From: JAKAGZ01 sp964412105
GTDB taxonomy: Bacteria > Bacteroidota > Ignavibacteria > Ignavibacteriales > Ignavibacteriaceae
NCBI GenBank assembly: GCA_964412105.1
Contig: CAYPNM010000038.1
Span: 1-30,259 of the forward strand
Length of the DNA stretch: 30,259 nt
Reading direction: 5' to 3'
The position numbers and the translations under genes are program-made. Of this stretch, positions 6,657-14,930 are shown one piece after another. Positions within the stretch are counted from its first letter, which is position 1; every line of letters starts with the position of its first letter. Under the pieces are notes generated by a model that saw only the letters and a program-made list of their open reading frames with translations, ran no database searches and was not told where the DNA came from.

Positions 6657-6695
6657 CCCGGTAATTACCAGCCCAGGCTACCGGGGGCTGGTAAT
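6657..6695 (-). promoter_or_regulatory. Overlapping inverted repeats in the erpA leader
   Basis: A G+C-rich island in AT-rich sequence, about 49 bases upstream of the erpA ATG. Helix A pairs ATTACCAGCCC (6664-6674) with GGGCTGGTAAT (6685-6695), 11 bp. Helix B pairs CCCGGTA (6657-6663) with TACCGGG (6679-6685), 7 bp. Each helix uses bases in or next to the other's loop, so they are largely mutually exclusive. On the minus strand helix B is followed by AG and a T-rich run (TTTATATTTTATTTTT), giving it a weak terminator look. It may be an attenuator, an end structure for the upstream gene, or a repeat element. Confidence 0.5.
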
Positions 6696-6711
6696 GTGGC
6701 GCGGGAATTAT

Positions 6712-7017
6712 TTAAAAAGGATCACCCGGTTCTTTGGTAGCAAACTCAGGATAATTTATTTTCCAGGTCTCTGAGTTTATCGCTACAAATAATCCCTGAT
6801 TCTGAAAATGTTTTGCTAGCATTTTAGCAAGCTCTTCGGAATCAGAATATGAAATCGATATTCCTTTATTTTCCAGAAACTTTCGAATTCCGAATTGAAA
6901 ATCCCTGAAGAAAAAATTGGAGTTATGAAATACAGGGAACTTTGCTTTCAGAAAATTCAAAAAGATTGTCTCATCATTTTTAAGTAGGTCAAAATATTTA
7001 TTGATCTTTTTATTCAT
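6712..7017 (-). CDS. Hypothetical protein, 101 residues, next to the Rrf2 gene
   Basis: Not recognised. It is soluble, mostly helical in appearance and rich in Phe, Lys and Asn (FFFRDFQFGIRKFLENKGIS), with no cysteine, no signal peptide and no membrane segment. A strong ribosome-binding site (GAGGGGG) precedes ATG, and the gene starts 12 bases after the Rrf2 stop, so the two are almost certainly co-transcribed. The context (Rrf2 upstream, erpA and sod downstream) suggests a role linked to Fe-S or redox control, but nothing in the sequence shows a biochemical activity. Codon and base use match its neighbours. Confidence 0.75.
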   Translation of the reverse strand: MNKKINKYFDLLKNDETIFLNFLKAKFPVFHNSNFFFRDFQFGIRKFLENKGISISYSDSEELAKMLAKHFQNQGLFVAINSETWKINYPEFATKEPGDPF

Positions 7018-7029
7018 ATCTTACCCCCT

Positions 7030-7437
7030 CTATAAAATGTTACTTAGTTTGGTTCTTTGAAACAGATTGTCTATTTCTATTTGCACCTTTGCCAGCGGAT
7101 CACGTATCTGGCAGCAGTCCCAGTGCGAACAATCGTGATAACCGCCCTCATTTTTCATGCATTTTGTCAATTTGTAATGCGGTTCCATTGCCAGTATAAC
7201 ATCCAGTAGTGCTATTTCTTCCGGATTTTTTGCCAGAGCATAACCGCCTTTTACACCTTGATATGAATCTATAAGTTTCTTTTTAGAAAGCTTTTGAAGA
7301 ACCTTTGCAACAAACTCAAATGGAATATCATATTTATCTGATATTTCCCTTGCAGTTGATGCATGGCCCCCATTTTTTAGAGCCATATATTTTACTGCCA
7401 TAAAAGCGTATTCTGTCTTCTTTGATAACTTTAGCAT
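7030..7437 (-). CDS. Rrf2-family transcriptional regulator
   Basis: 135 residues, one Rrf2 winged-helix domain. The N-terminus (MLKLSKKTEYAFMAVKYMAL), the helix-turn-helix (STAREISDKYDIPFEFVAKV) and the wing (GVKGGYALAK) are canonical. The effector region has C93, C103, C108 and C109 plus His101 and His105. IscR binds [2Fe-2S] through three Cys spaced by five residues plus a His; here the spacing is x9 then x4/x5, so cluster binding is plausible but not of the IscR pattern. It is divergent from the 7TM phosphatase gene and heads a minus-strand run with an unknown gene, erpA and sod, fitting a regulator of Fe-S or oxidative stress. Confidence 0.9.
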   Translation of the reverse strand: MLKLSKKTEYAFMAVKYMALKNGGHASTAREISDKYDIPFEFVAKVLQKLSKKKLIDSYQGVKGGYALAKNPEEIALLDVILAMEPHYKLTKCMKNEGGYHDCSHWDCCQIRDPLAKVQIEIDNLFQRTKLSNIL

Positions 7438-7474
7438 TAAACCGGACTAATTTTGTCGTATATTTAACTTATAG

Positions 7475-7505
7475 AATATTTCACGTAAAAGCAAATATTT
7501 CATGT
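7475..7505. promoter_or_regulatory. Direct repeats in the divergent Rrf2/phosphatase promoter region
   Basis: AATATTTCACGT (7475-7486) and AATATTTCATGT (7494-7505) match at 11 of 12 positions with a 19-bp period, about two helical turns. They lie 38 bases upstream of the Rrf2 start and 76 bases before the phosphatase start. The arrangement suits two operator copies on one DNA face, possibly for Rrf2 autoregulation. No promoter consensus was identified with confidence. Confidence 0.35.
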
Positions 7506-7580
7506 GGAAAAATTCTTCAATTTAAAGGGGGATTTGCTATATTAACTCAGGAGTTACCATTCATAATAGCCTTGGAACCT

Positions 7581-9686
7581 ATGAAAAATAGAATTTTAGC
7601 CTCATTTGCAATAACTGTATTAATATCCATATCAATGTCTTCCGCATTTGTATTTAGCCAGGATAAAGATTCCGGAAGCAAAAAAGACAGCATTATTTTT
7701 ATTACAAAAGCAAGGTTGGATACATCAAATATTTCATTTGATGGAAAATGGAAATACCATCCGGGAGATGATTCAACTTGGGCAGAAAAAAATTATAATG
7801 ATTCCAGTTGGCAGAGCGTTAAAAATAATTTTCGAATGGATAGCATTAAAGCTGGAATATGGCAGGGAATTGGCTGGTTCAGGAAAAAATTCCGAATAGA
7901 TTCAACAATGTTTAATAAAGCTGTTGCATTTATAGTTCATCAAAGTGGTGCATCTGAATTTTACCTGAATGGAAGGCTTGTTAAAAAGTTCGGAACTTTT
8001 AAAAAGGATACTGTGAAAGAGAAAGCATATAATCCTCAGGGAATACCGTTTACAGTTGTATTGGATACTTCTGTTACACAGGTGCTGGCTGTCAGATATG
8101 CAAACCATAAAGCAAAAGTATATTACGATAGGTATCCCGGACCGGCGGCTTTTGCCGGATTTAAGCTTACAATTAGTGATAACAATAGTTCTATTTTATC
8201 TAAAACGGACTCTACTTTCTTTTTATCTGTTCTGTTAACCATAATTGGGGCTATTGTGCTGGCTTTTGCAATACTCCATTTGCTGATATTTTTCTTTTAT
8301 TCACGTGAAAAAGAAAATTTGTATTACGCACTATTTACCGGTTCGATGGCGTTGTTAATTGGTACGATTTTATATACTAATAATTCACACACAGTTTCTG
8401 ATTTGCTTTATATTATTAATACCTCTGGTATTATTTTCATCTCCGTAATGTTTGCGTCCTACAATCTTTTCTTATATGCAATCTTTTATGATAAAATGCC
8501 AAAGCAGACATGGGCAATAATAATAATTGGGGCCATACTCAGTTTTTTAATCATATTTATCTTTACCAAGGACTGGATGTTTAGCTATGTATTTGGTCCA
8601 TTCCTCCTTCTGCTTACCGCTGAAGGATTACGTGTAATAATTCTTGCATTGAAAAGGAAAAAAAGAAATGCGGTTATTATAGGTATAGGTGTTCTCGTAT
8701 TTTTTATCTTTATAATATTTATACCGATACGTAGCATTTTATCTATTAATCTGCCTCAGTGGTTGAATCTTATTTATGTTTACTGCGGTTTTTTGAGTTT
8801 GCCCATTTCAATGACTATCTATCTTGCACGTGAGAGTGCAAGAACAAAATCAGATCTTGAAAATAGAATTATAGAAGTACAGGAACTTTCTAATAAAGCA
8901 ATTGAACAGGAAAAGAGAGAGTCACAGTTAAAAATTGAACAGGAAAAAGAGAGAGCAGAACACGAGCGAAGAACCAAAGAACTTGAAGAAGCCCGTGAGA
9001 TGCAGCTGTCAATGCTGCCAAAAGAAATTCCACAATTCCCGGATCTTGAAATAGCTACTTATACTAAACCAGCAACGGAGGTTGGCGGCGATTATTATGA
9101 CTTGATGAAAACGGAAGACGGAACCTTAACTTTAATCATAGGCGATGCCACAGGCCACGGATTGAAAGCTGGAACAATGGTAACAGCGACTAAGAGTCTT
9201 TTTAATTCATTGGGAAATAGGGAAGATGTTGTTGAAATCCTGGATGAATTCAATAGGAGTTTTTACAGTATGAAACTGCACAACCTGGCTATGTGTATGA
9301 TGATCCTAAAAATCAGGAATAAAAAAATGGAAATAGCCTCAGCAGGTATGCCATCCGCGCTTATTTATCGTAATAACCCTGGTAAGGTTGAAGAAATACT
9401 CTTAAAAGGAATGCCGCTTGGGGCAGTAAAACAATTTCCATATTACAAGGAAAATTACGAATTAAATTCCGGCGATGTTATTTTGCTTATGAGCGATGGA
9501 TTCCCTGAAAGATTTACAGCAACTAAAGAGATGATAGATTACGAAAAGAGCAAAGAAATTCTAGCCGAAACGGGTTCCAGCTCTCTAAATGAAATTATAG
9601 ACCATTTTGTAAAATACGGTGATGATTGGGCAAACGGACATCCTCAGGAAGATGATGTAACCTTTGTAGCAGTAAAAATTAAATGA
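7581..9686 (+). CDS. 7TM receptor-type SpoIIE/PP2C phosphatase
   Basis: 701 residues from the chosen ATG. A signal peptide (MKNRILASFAITVLISISMS) leads to an extracytoplasmic beta-rich domain (about 40-205: FDGKWKYHPGDDSTW, GIGWFRKKF, GASEFYLNGRLVKKFG) resembling the galactose-binding-like/7TMR-DISM extracellular class. Seven hydrophobic segments (about 215-435) follow, then a charged coiled coil (KSDLENRIIEVQELSNKAIE onward, to about 500). The last part is a SpoIIE PP2C domain with intact motifs TEVGGDYYDLM, IGDATGHGLKAG, LLMSDGFPERF and QEDDVTFVAV. It probably reads an envelope signal and dephosphorylates an STAS protein, perhaps the one at 1646. The frame stays open upstream to 7422, but that would overlap the Rrf2 start and lose the signal peptide. 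Confidence 0.88.
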   Translation: MKNRILASFAITVLISISMSSAFVFSQDKDSGSKKDSIIFITKARLDTSNISFDGKWKYHPGDDSTWAEKNYNDSSWQSVKNNFRMDSIKAGIWQGIGWFRKKFRIDSTMFNKAVAFIVHQSGASEFYLNGRLVKKFGTFKKDTVKEKAYNPQGIPFTVVLDTSVTQVLAVRYANHKAKVYYDRYPGPAAFAGFKLTISDNNSSILSKTDSTFFLSVLLTIIGAIVLAFAILHLLIFFFYSREKENLYYALFTGSMALLIGTILYTNNSHTVSDLLYIINTSGIIFISVMFASYNLFLYAIFYDKMPKQTWAIIIIGAILSFLIIFIFTKDWMFSYVFGPFLLLLTAEGLRVIILALKRKKRNAVIIGIGVLVFFIFIIFIPIRSILSINLPQWLNLIYVYCGFLSLPISMTIYLARESARTKSDLENRIIEVQELSNKAIEQEKRESQLKIEQEKERAEHERRTKELEEAREMQLSMLPKEIPQFPDLEIATYTKPATEVGGDYYDLMKTEDGTLTLIIGDATGHGLKAGTMVTATKSLFNSLGNREDVVEILDEFNRSFYSMKLHNLAMCMMILKIRNKKMEIASAGMPSALIYRNNPGKVEEILLKGMPLGAVKQFPYYKENYELNSGDVILLMSDGFPERFTATKEMIDYEKSKEILAETGSSSLNEIIDHFVKYGDDWANGHPQEDDVTFVAVKIK

Positions 9687-9742
9687 TTAAATTAGGTATA
9701 TTTAATAAGCAAATTTATTGTTAATTATTTTAAGGGAAACCA

Positions 9743-10150
9743 ATGGGAGATAACAATTACTCTATACAACTTCGCGGCACTGCTATGTTTCAGGCAATAC
9801 TGGCATTGGTAATAGTCATACTTGGCGTTTATATGATTATCAATTCACAGGAACAAAGGATGTTATGGATTGTTTATGTAATTTTAGGTCTGGCTCTTAT
9901 GTTCAGATATTTTAATATGCCTAAAGAAATAAAAGTCGATGAGGAACTATTGACTTTTAAGAATTGGTTCGGCAAGGAAAAAATGGCTTATATAAAGGAC
10001 CTGAAAAGAATTATTAAAAGGATGGGATACCTCTACTTTTACACTGAGGAGAAGAGGATTATAGCTCCTTCACGTTTTAATGATTTGAAAAAATTTGCAG
10101 ATGATATGAAAGGAAGAAATTCACAGGTGGAAGTTACCGGAATAAAGTAA
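9743..10150 (+). CDS. Small two-TM membrane protein with a PH-like tail
   Basis: 135 residues, not assigned to a named family. Two hydrophobic helices at about 15-33 (MFQAILALVIVILGVYMII) and 40-57 (MLWIVYVILGLALMF) are joined by a short loop. A cytoplasmic region follows with alternating strands and a terminal helix (KEIKVDEELLTFKNWFGKEK, YLYFYTEEKRIIAPSRFNDL), reminiscent of bacterial PH-like membrane proteins. AAGGGAAA precedes ATG. It starts 56 bases after the receptor phosphatase and shares its strand, so it may be co-transcribed. It ends at a hairpin shared with the convergent symporter gene. Confidence 0.72.
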   Translation: MGDNNYSIQLRGTAMFQAILALVIVILGVYMIINSQEQRMLWIVYVILGLALMFRYFNMPKEIKVDEELLTFKNWFGKEKMAYIKDLKRIIKRMGYLYFYTEEKRIIAPSRFNDLKKFADDMKGRNSQVEVTGIK

Positions 10151-10156
10151 AGTAAA

Positions 10157-11668
10157 TTAGAGAGACGCACTTTGTGGCGTCTCTTTTGAGTTATTTTTAA
10201 TTCTCCCTCCAATTAGAAAGCCGATCAATCCGCACAAAAATCCAAGCACGATATATCCAACACCTGTAGTAGAAAGCCAATCTGGTTCAATAATTTTCAA
10301 ATGTCCTTTCGCTTCAAAAAAATAAAAAACAATCGTTCCAACAAAACCTAAGACAGTAGCCAAAGCCACCTGTCTTTTATTTGTATTGCGAAGAAAGGAT
10401 GCAATGACAGGAATAAAAATTGTCGTTGTTAAAACTCCCGAAGACAAATAAAAAATATCCCAGAGCGAATTTGTAAAAAGAGCATAAAAGAACGCGATAA
10501 AAACAGCTGCAACTGAAACCCATTGAGCGAGCATATTTAATTTTTTGCTGTCCCATTTTTTACTGAAGTGAGGTTCCAGCACATCGTAAGAAATAGAGAG
10601 AGCAACAACGTTACCACAGGTATCGACTGTTGACATTGAAGCTGCCAGTAAACCAATTCCTAAAAGGACATTCAGCCAGCCGGGACTAAAATCCTGCATA
10701 ATGTTTGCAAATATCAGCGCACCATCCTGCAGTTTTGCCGGGACTTCTCCATTAACAGGAGAATAAAGCAGCAGCGCCGATAGGCCGATTATCATTGGAA
10801 GAATGCCGACAAATACCAGCGAATTGAAACCAGCCACGAAAATTCCTTTCCTTGCTTCTTTGTTGTTTCTCGCAGCCTGCAATCTTATCCAGACATCGGT
10901 TTCTACAAGCCAGCCGGGAAGATATGCAAAGAAAGTCATTGCAATTAATGCAATGCCGGGAGAGAAGAAACCATGAGATCCAACGTTAGCTTTAGGTGCA
11001 AGTGAATCTGCAGAAAATAAACCTGTAGAAATATTTTCACTTCCTATGGTTTTTAGTCCGATGTAGGCAATTACGATTACAAAAATTGCAACAAAGCCGA
11101 ATTGAATTCTATCGGTAGATACAACAGCCTGAAATCCTCCAGTATAAGTATAAAGAGCGATTATGAGCGCAATCAAAAACATTGTGGCTTCTGGAGAGAT
11201 TTTCAAAAATGGAGCGATGGTTATTCCGGCAGCATAGATTTCAGCGCCGCCCCAGACTATAAAAACAAATATTAAAGGAATGGCAATCACCTGACGAAGG
11301 TTTTTCCCAAATCTTTTAGCAATTAACTCAGGCTGTGAAAAAGCTTCCAGCTTTCTGAAGAGTGGGGCAAAAAGAAAGAATCCGCACATTGTAATTAACC
11401 AGGGAATTACAAGTAACCAGGCAGCGCCTGATCCGTACCAGTAAAAGAGCTGGACTCCGTAAACGCACGACCAGCTGATTGACATCATACTTGCTGAAAT
11501 TGAAAGACCGATTAGAAAACCCGACATTTTTTTGTTCGATGCCCAGTATTGTTGTGTATCAGATGGGGGAGGGTCTTTTCTTCTTTTAAACCAAATATAA
11601 AATCCTATTCCTACTACAATTATGGAATAGATAATAAAAGCAGCCCAATAAATAAGTGTGTAATTCAC
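10157..11668 (-). CDS. Sodium:solute symporter (SSS) family protein
   Basis: 503 residues with about 13 hydrophobic helices, the normal size for the SSS family, which moves a solute inward with Na+ across the inner membrane. Family-like stretches are QQYWASNKKMSGFLIGLSIS, ASMMSISWSCVYG, YTYTGGFQAVVSTDRIQFG (the characteristic helix-6 region) and LLAASMSTVDTCGNVVALSI. The substrate cannot be told from sequence by eye, and neither neighbour is a metabolic gene that would suggest one. It converges on the two-TM protein gene with a 6-base spacer. Upstream, a 107-base spacer separates it from nuoN on the same strand. Confidence 0.88.
   Translation of the reverse strand: MNYTLIYWAAFIIYSIIVVGIGFYIWFKRRKDPPPSDTQQYWASNKKMSGFLIGLSISASMMSISWSCVYGVQLFYWYGSGAAWLLVIPWLITMCGFFLFAPLFRKLEAFSQPELIAKRFGKNLRQVIAIPLIFVFIVWGGAEIYAAGITIAPFLKISPEATMFLIALIIALYTYTGGFQAVVSTDRIQFGFVAIFVIVIAYIGLKTIGSENISTGLFSADSLAPKANVGSHGFFSPGIALIAMTFFAYLPGWLVETDVWIRLQAARNNKEARKGIFVAGFNSLVFVGILPMIIGLSALLLYSPVNGEVPAKLQDGALIFANIMQDFSPGWLNVLLGIGLLAASMSTVDTCGNVVALSISYDVLEPHFSKKWDSKKLNMLAQWVSVAAVFIAFFYALFTNSLWDIFYLSSGVLTTTIFIPVIASFLRNTNKRQVALATVLGFVGTIVFYFFEAKGHLKIIEPDWLSTTGVGYIVLGFLCGLIGFLIGGRIKNNSKETPQSASL
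10161..10187 (+). terminator. Terminator between convergent genes
   Basis: Perfect 8-bp inverted repeat AGAGACGC (10161-10168) / GCGTCTCT (10177-10184) with an 8-base loop. The + strand continues with TTT (four T counting the last stem base). It lies 10 bases after the two-TM gene and inside the last codons of the symporter gene. Confidence 0.75.
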
Positions 11669-11714
11669 TATTGTAATTTTGAATTATAAGTGATGAATGT
11701 TGGATGTAATATTA

Positions 11715-11751
11715 GGCAGATTGAAATTTAGAAACAAATATGATATCTGCC
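11715..11751 (-). terminator. Inverted repeat after nuoN, possible terminator
   Basis: GGCAGAT (11715-11721) and ATCTGCC (11745-11751) form a 7-bp stem with a 23-base loop, 24 bases past the nuoN stop. It lacks a clear T-run on the minus strand (TAATATT follows), so it may be a weak terminator, an RNA-end stabiliser or chance. Confidence 0.3.
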
Positions 11752-11775
11752 GGAATATGCATTGTCTGCGAGACG

Positions 11776-13272
11776 CTAAAACCCAAAAAAGATTAATGAA
11801 TTTCTAGCAAGATCAATAATAGGCGTGAAATAAATTCCAAAGAAAATTATTGGTGTCACTAAAGCAAACAACAAAGTAAGATTCGGAACTGAGGCAGAAA
11901 ACTGAGGTATCTCTTTTTCCGATTTATCAAGGTACATATTTTTTAATACCCTGATGTAATAATAAAGGGAAACGACTGTATTTAGTAAAGCAATAATCGC
12001 AACAGCGATCATTTTAGCATCGACAAGTGCAATAAACAAATAAAGCTTTGCTATAAATCCTGCAGTTGGTGGAAGACCCGTAAGCGAAACCAAAAATATC
12101 GCAAGGCAAATTCCAAGAACAGGGGTCGAATAACCAATTCCCTTATAATCATCAATCTCTTCACTTCCGATTTTATTAGCAATAAGCATTACAATAAAGA
12201 AGGCTCCTAGATTCATAATTGTATAGATCACGAAGTAGATCATAACAGCCAGGATCCCTTCGTTCGACATAACAGCCAGTCCAAGCATTAAATAACCTGC
12301 GTGTGCTATGCTTGAATAGGCGAGAAGTCTTTTCATATTGTTTTGCCATAAGGCTGCAAAATTTCCGAGTGTCATTGTTATAATGGAAATCAATATAAAG
12401 AAACTCTTCCAGTCGATTAAATGAATTAGCTGCCAGTATCCTTCCGGATTTACTGAACTGATGAACCCAACCTTAATGAACCTTATCAGAAGAGCAAATC
12501 CTGCTGCTTTGCTTGCTACAGATAAATAAGCCGTAATCGTGACAGGTGCACCTTCATAAACATCCGGTGTCCAGAAATGAAATGGGGCAACGGAAATCTT
12601 AAATCCGATTCCAGCAAATATCAAGATACCGGCTAATATTAAAGTTAATTGATTTATTTGCGGAGACTGTATGAGTGAATTTATTTCATAAAGGTTGGTC
12701 GTACCGGTTAGACCATAAACTATTGAAATTCCAAATAACATAATTCCTGATGAAACACCTCCATAAATAACATACTTGAGTGATGCTTCACTGTTTCTCA
12801 AAGTCTTTTTGGTGAATCCGGCAAGCACATAAGAAGATAGTGAAAGAAGTTCGACTGACAAATATATTAAGATCAGGTCGGCTGCTGAAATCATAAAGAA
12901 CATTCCCAGAATCATTCCGAAAATAAGCGAATAATATTCGCCTAGTCTGTCCTTTGCTGAATCAAGTTCTTTGTTCGTTATTGAAAATAGGATAACGAGA
13001 ATCGAACTGAATACTATCAAAAGCTTAAAGAAAGCGCCGAACGGGTCAGCAACAAGCAATCCCTTATAATCAGGAGACGAGAAAGCTGATGAGTTTAAAG
13101 AAAATTGTCCTATTACAAAATAACCGGTTATTACCAGCCCGATTATGGAGAGCCAGGGTAGCACTTTAGATTTGTCCTTAAATATCAGGTTGAAAGTAAC
13201 TACACAAACCAGCACAATTGAAATTGCAATTTCAGGTTTGATAAGATATAAGCTGTTCGTAATAGAATTCAT
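11776..13272 (-). CDS. nuoN: Complex I subunit N (antiporter-like)
   Basis: 498 residues with about 14 membrane helices. It is one of the three Mrp-antiporter-like proton-pumping subunits in the membrane arm. Core motifs are present: LIYLSVELLSLSSYVLAG (conserved Glu of the pumping site), the helix-7/8 region PDVYEGAPVTITAYLSVASK with the conserved Lys, and LTGLPPTAGFIAKLYLF. It is the last gene of the nuo operon, 23 bases after nuoM. It is not a stand-alone Mrp subunit, given the complete operon around it. Confidence 0.95.
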   Translation of the reverse strand: MNSITNSLYLIKPEIAISIVLVCVVTFNLIFKDKSKVLPWLSIIGLVITGYFVIGQFSLNSSAFSSPDYKGLLVADPFGAFFKLLIVFSSILVILFSITNKELDSAKDRLGEYYSLIFGMILGMFFMISAADLILIYLSVELLSLSSYVLAGFTKKTLRNSEASLKYVIYGGVSSGIMLFGISIVYGLTGTTNLYEINSLIQSPQINQLTLILAGILIFAGIGFKISVAPFHFWTPDVYEGAPVTITAYLSVASKAAGFALLIRFIKVGFISSVNPEGYWQLIHLIDWKSFFILISIITMTLGNFAALWQNNMKRLLAYSSIAHAGYLMLGLAVMSNEGILAVMIYFVIYTIMNLGAFFIVMLIANKIGSEEIDDYKGIGYSTPVLGICLAIFLVSLTGLPPTAGFIAKLYLFIALVDAKMIAVAIIALLNTVVSLYYYIRVLKNMYLDKSEKEIPQFSASVPNLTLLFALVTPIIFFGIYFTPIIDLARNSLIFFGF

Positions 13273-13295
13273 TTCTCTTTAGTATTTAGAATAAA

Positions 13296-14900
13296 TTAAA
13301 ATCCACCAATTGAACTGTAAAGCGTCTGAGCATGGTGCATAAGGTTAACCATAGAGTTGACTGATGTATTCATTATATCAAGCATAGCAGAAGGATAAAC
13401 TCCAAGGAAAATGATAATCAATGATAATGGAACCAACATAGCATATTCTCTGAATGTAAGATCCTTCAATTGATTCCATTTTTCCTTTAGTTCACCCATA
13501 TAAATTCTCTGGAATGTCCAGAGCATATAGCCTGCACCAAGAAGAATACCTAGTGTTGAAATTACTGTAATAGTTCTGATAAAATCAGCACTGAATGCTC
13601 CAAGAAATACAAAGGCTTCAGAAATAAAGCCGCTCAATCCCGGCAGTCCGATAGCTGCAAAGAATGCGAGAGTAACAAATCCGGTGTAAACGGGCATTTG
13701 ATTTGCAAGACCTCCGAATCCATCGATATCCCTTGTGTGAGCCCTGTCGTAAATAACTCCAACAATAAGAAAGAGCATAGCAGTGATAGTTCCGTGGTTA
13801 AACATCTGAAGTATTGCACCGGAAATTCCGGCTGTTGTAAGTGAAGCCATGCCCAGTAAAACAAAACCCATGTGTGAAACAGATGAATAGGCAATAAGTT
13901 TCTTGAAATCCCTTTGCGCCATCGCGCATAATGCGCCATATATAATATTTATCATACCAAATAGACCTATGTACCATGCCAGTTGGTATGTAATTTCCGG
14001 GAAGATAGGGTAGCTGATTCTCAAAATTCCGTATGTTCCCATTTTAAGGAGCACGCCTGCAAGTATTACGCTTATTGCTGTTGGTGCTTCAACGTGTGCA
14101 TCAGGAAGCCAGGTATGGAATGGAAACATTGGTATTTTAATTGCGAATCCAACGAATAAAGCTATGTAAGCTATGAACCTCAGGTTATGCGGATTAAATG
14201 GTGACAATATTCCGGTAGCCGTAAAATTAGCTTTATTCATCATCGATAACATATTAAAAGTAAAAACTTTAGTACCGTCAACTAATGTTTCAGTGGAACT
14301 AAAATAAAGGCCGATCATTACAAGTAAAATAAAGATACTTCCAAATAAAGTATAAAGGAAGAACTTAATAGCAGCATATTCTTTTCTTGGGCCACCCCAG
14401 ATTCCGATCAGGAAATACATCGGGAGCAGCATCAATTCCCAGAAAATGTAGAAAAGGAAGAAATCAAGTGCAACAAACACTCCCATCATTCCGGTATCCA
14501 GGAGCAGGAACAATGCAAAATAGCCCTTAATGGATTTTGGTATATTCCAGGAGGCGAGCGTTGCGATAAAAGTAACGATTGCTGTCAGCAGGACCATTGG
14601 AGCACTCAAACCATCAATTCCAAGGAAATAATCTACTTTGATTCTGCCGATCCAGGAAAGTCCTGAAATATCAATCCATCTGAATTTTTCCACAAATTGA
14701 AATGAATTTGGATCGTTTATTCCTCCCGCAGCATAATTATAATTGGCTATAATAATACCTGCAAATACAACCTGCAGTCCCGTTATAATAAGCGTTAGAA
14801 TCTTAATTGGTTGTACCTGTTCTTTTGGTAAAAACATTATAATTACCATTCCCAAAATCGGAAGGAAGGTTATTAACGAAAGAATTGGAAAGTTTTGCAT
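13296..14900 (-). CDS. nuoM: Complex I subunit M (antiporter-like)
   Basis: 534 residues, about 14 membrane helices, second antiporter-like proton channel. The conserved Glu region is FYIFWELMLLPMYFLIGIWG; the PDAHVEAPTAISVILAGVLL region with the following Lys is the pumping-helix motif; LIAYSSVSHMGFVLLG and IGLPGLSGFISEAFVF are family hallmarks. The N-terminus (MQNFPILSLITFLPILGM) supports the ATG. It lies 30 bases after nuoL. Length is slightly above the 500-510 typical of the E. coli protein. Confidence 0.96.
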   Translation of the reverse strand: MQNFPILSLITFLPILGMVIIMFLPKEQVQPIKILTLIITGLQVVFAGIIIANYNYAAGGINDPNSFQFVEKFRWIDISGLSWIGRIKVDYFLGIDGLSAPMVLLTAIVTFIATLASWNIPKSIKGYFALFLLLDTGMMGVFVALDFFLFYIFWELMLLPMYFLIGIWGGPRKEYAAIKFFLYTLFGSIFILLVMIGLYFSSTETLVDGTKVFTFNMLSMMNKANFTATGILSPFNPHNLRFIAYIALFVGFAIKIPMFPFHTWLPDAHVEAPTAISVILAGVLLKMGTYGILRISYPIFPEITYQLAWYIGLFGMINIIYGALCAMAQRDFKKLIAYSSVSHMGFVLLGMASLTTAGISGAILQMFNHGTITAMLFLIVGVIYDRAHTRDIDGFGGLANQMPVYTGFVTLAFFAAIGLPGLSGFISEAFVFLGAFSADFIRTITVISTLGILLGAGYMLWTFQRIYMGELKEKWNQLKDLTFREYAMLVPLSLIIIFLGVYPSAMLDIMNTSVNSMVNLMHHAQTLYSSIGGF

Positions 14901-14930
14901 TTCTTTATTTACCTGATATTTTTCAAAATC

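Noticed and set aside
7422..7580. N-terminal extension of the receptor phosphatase upstream of 7581
   Set aside because: It would overlap the Rrf2 start on the other strand, lacks protein-like composition, and would bury the clear signal peptide that begins at the ATG at 7581.
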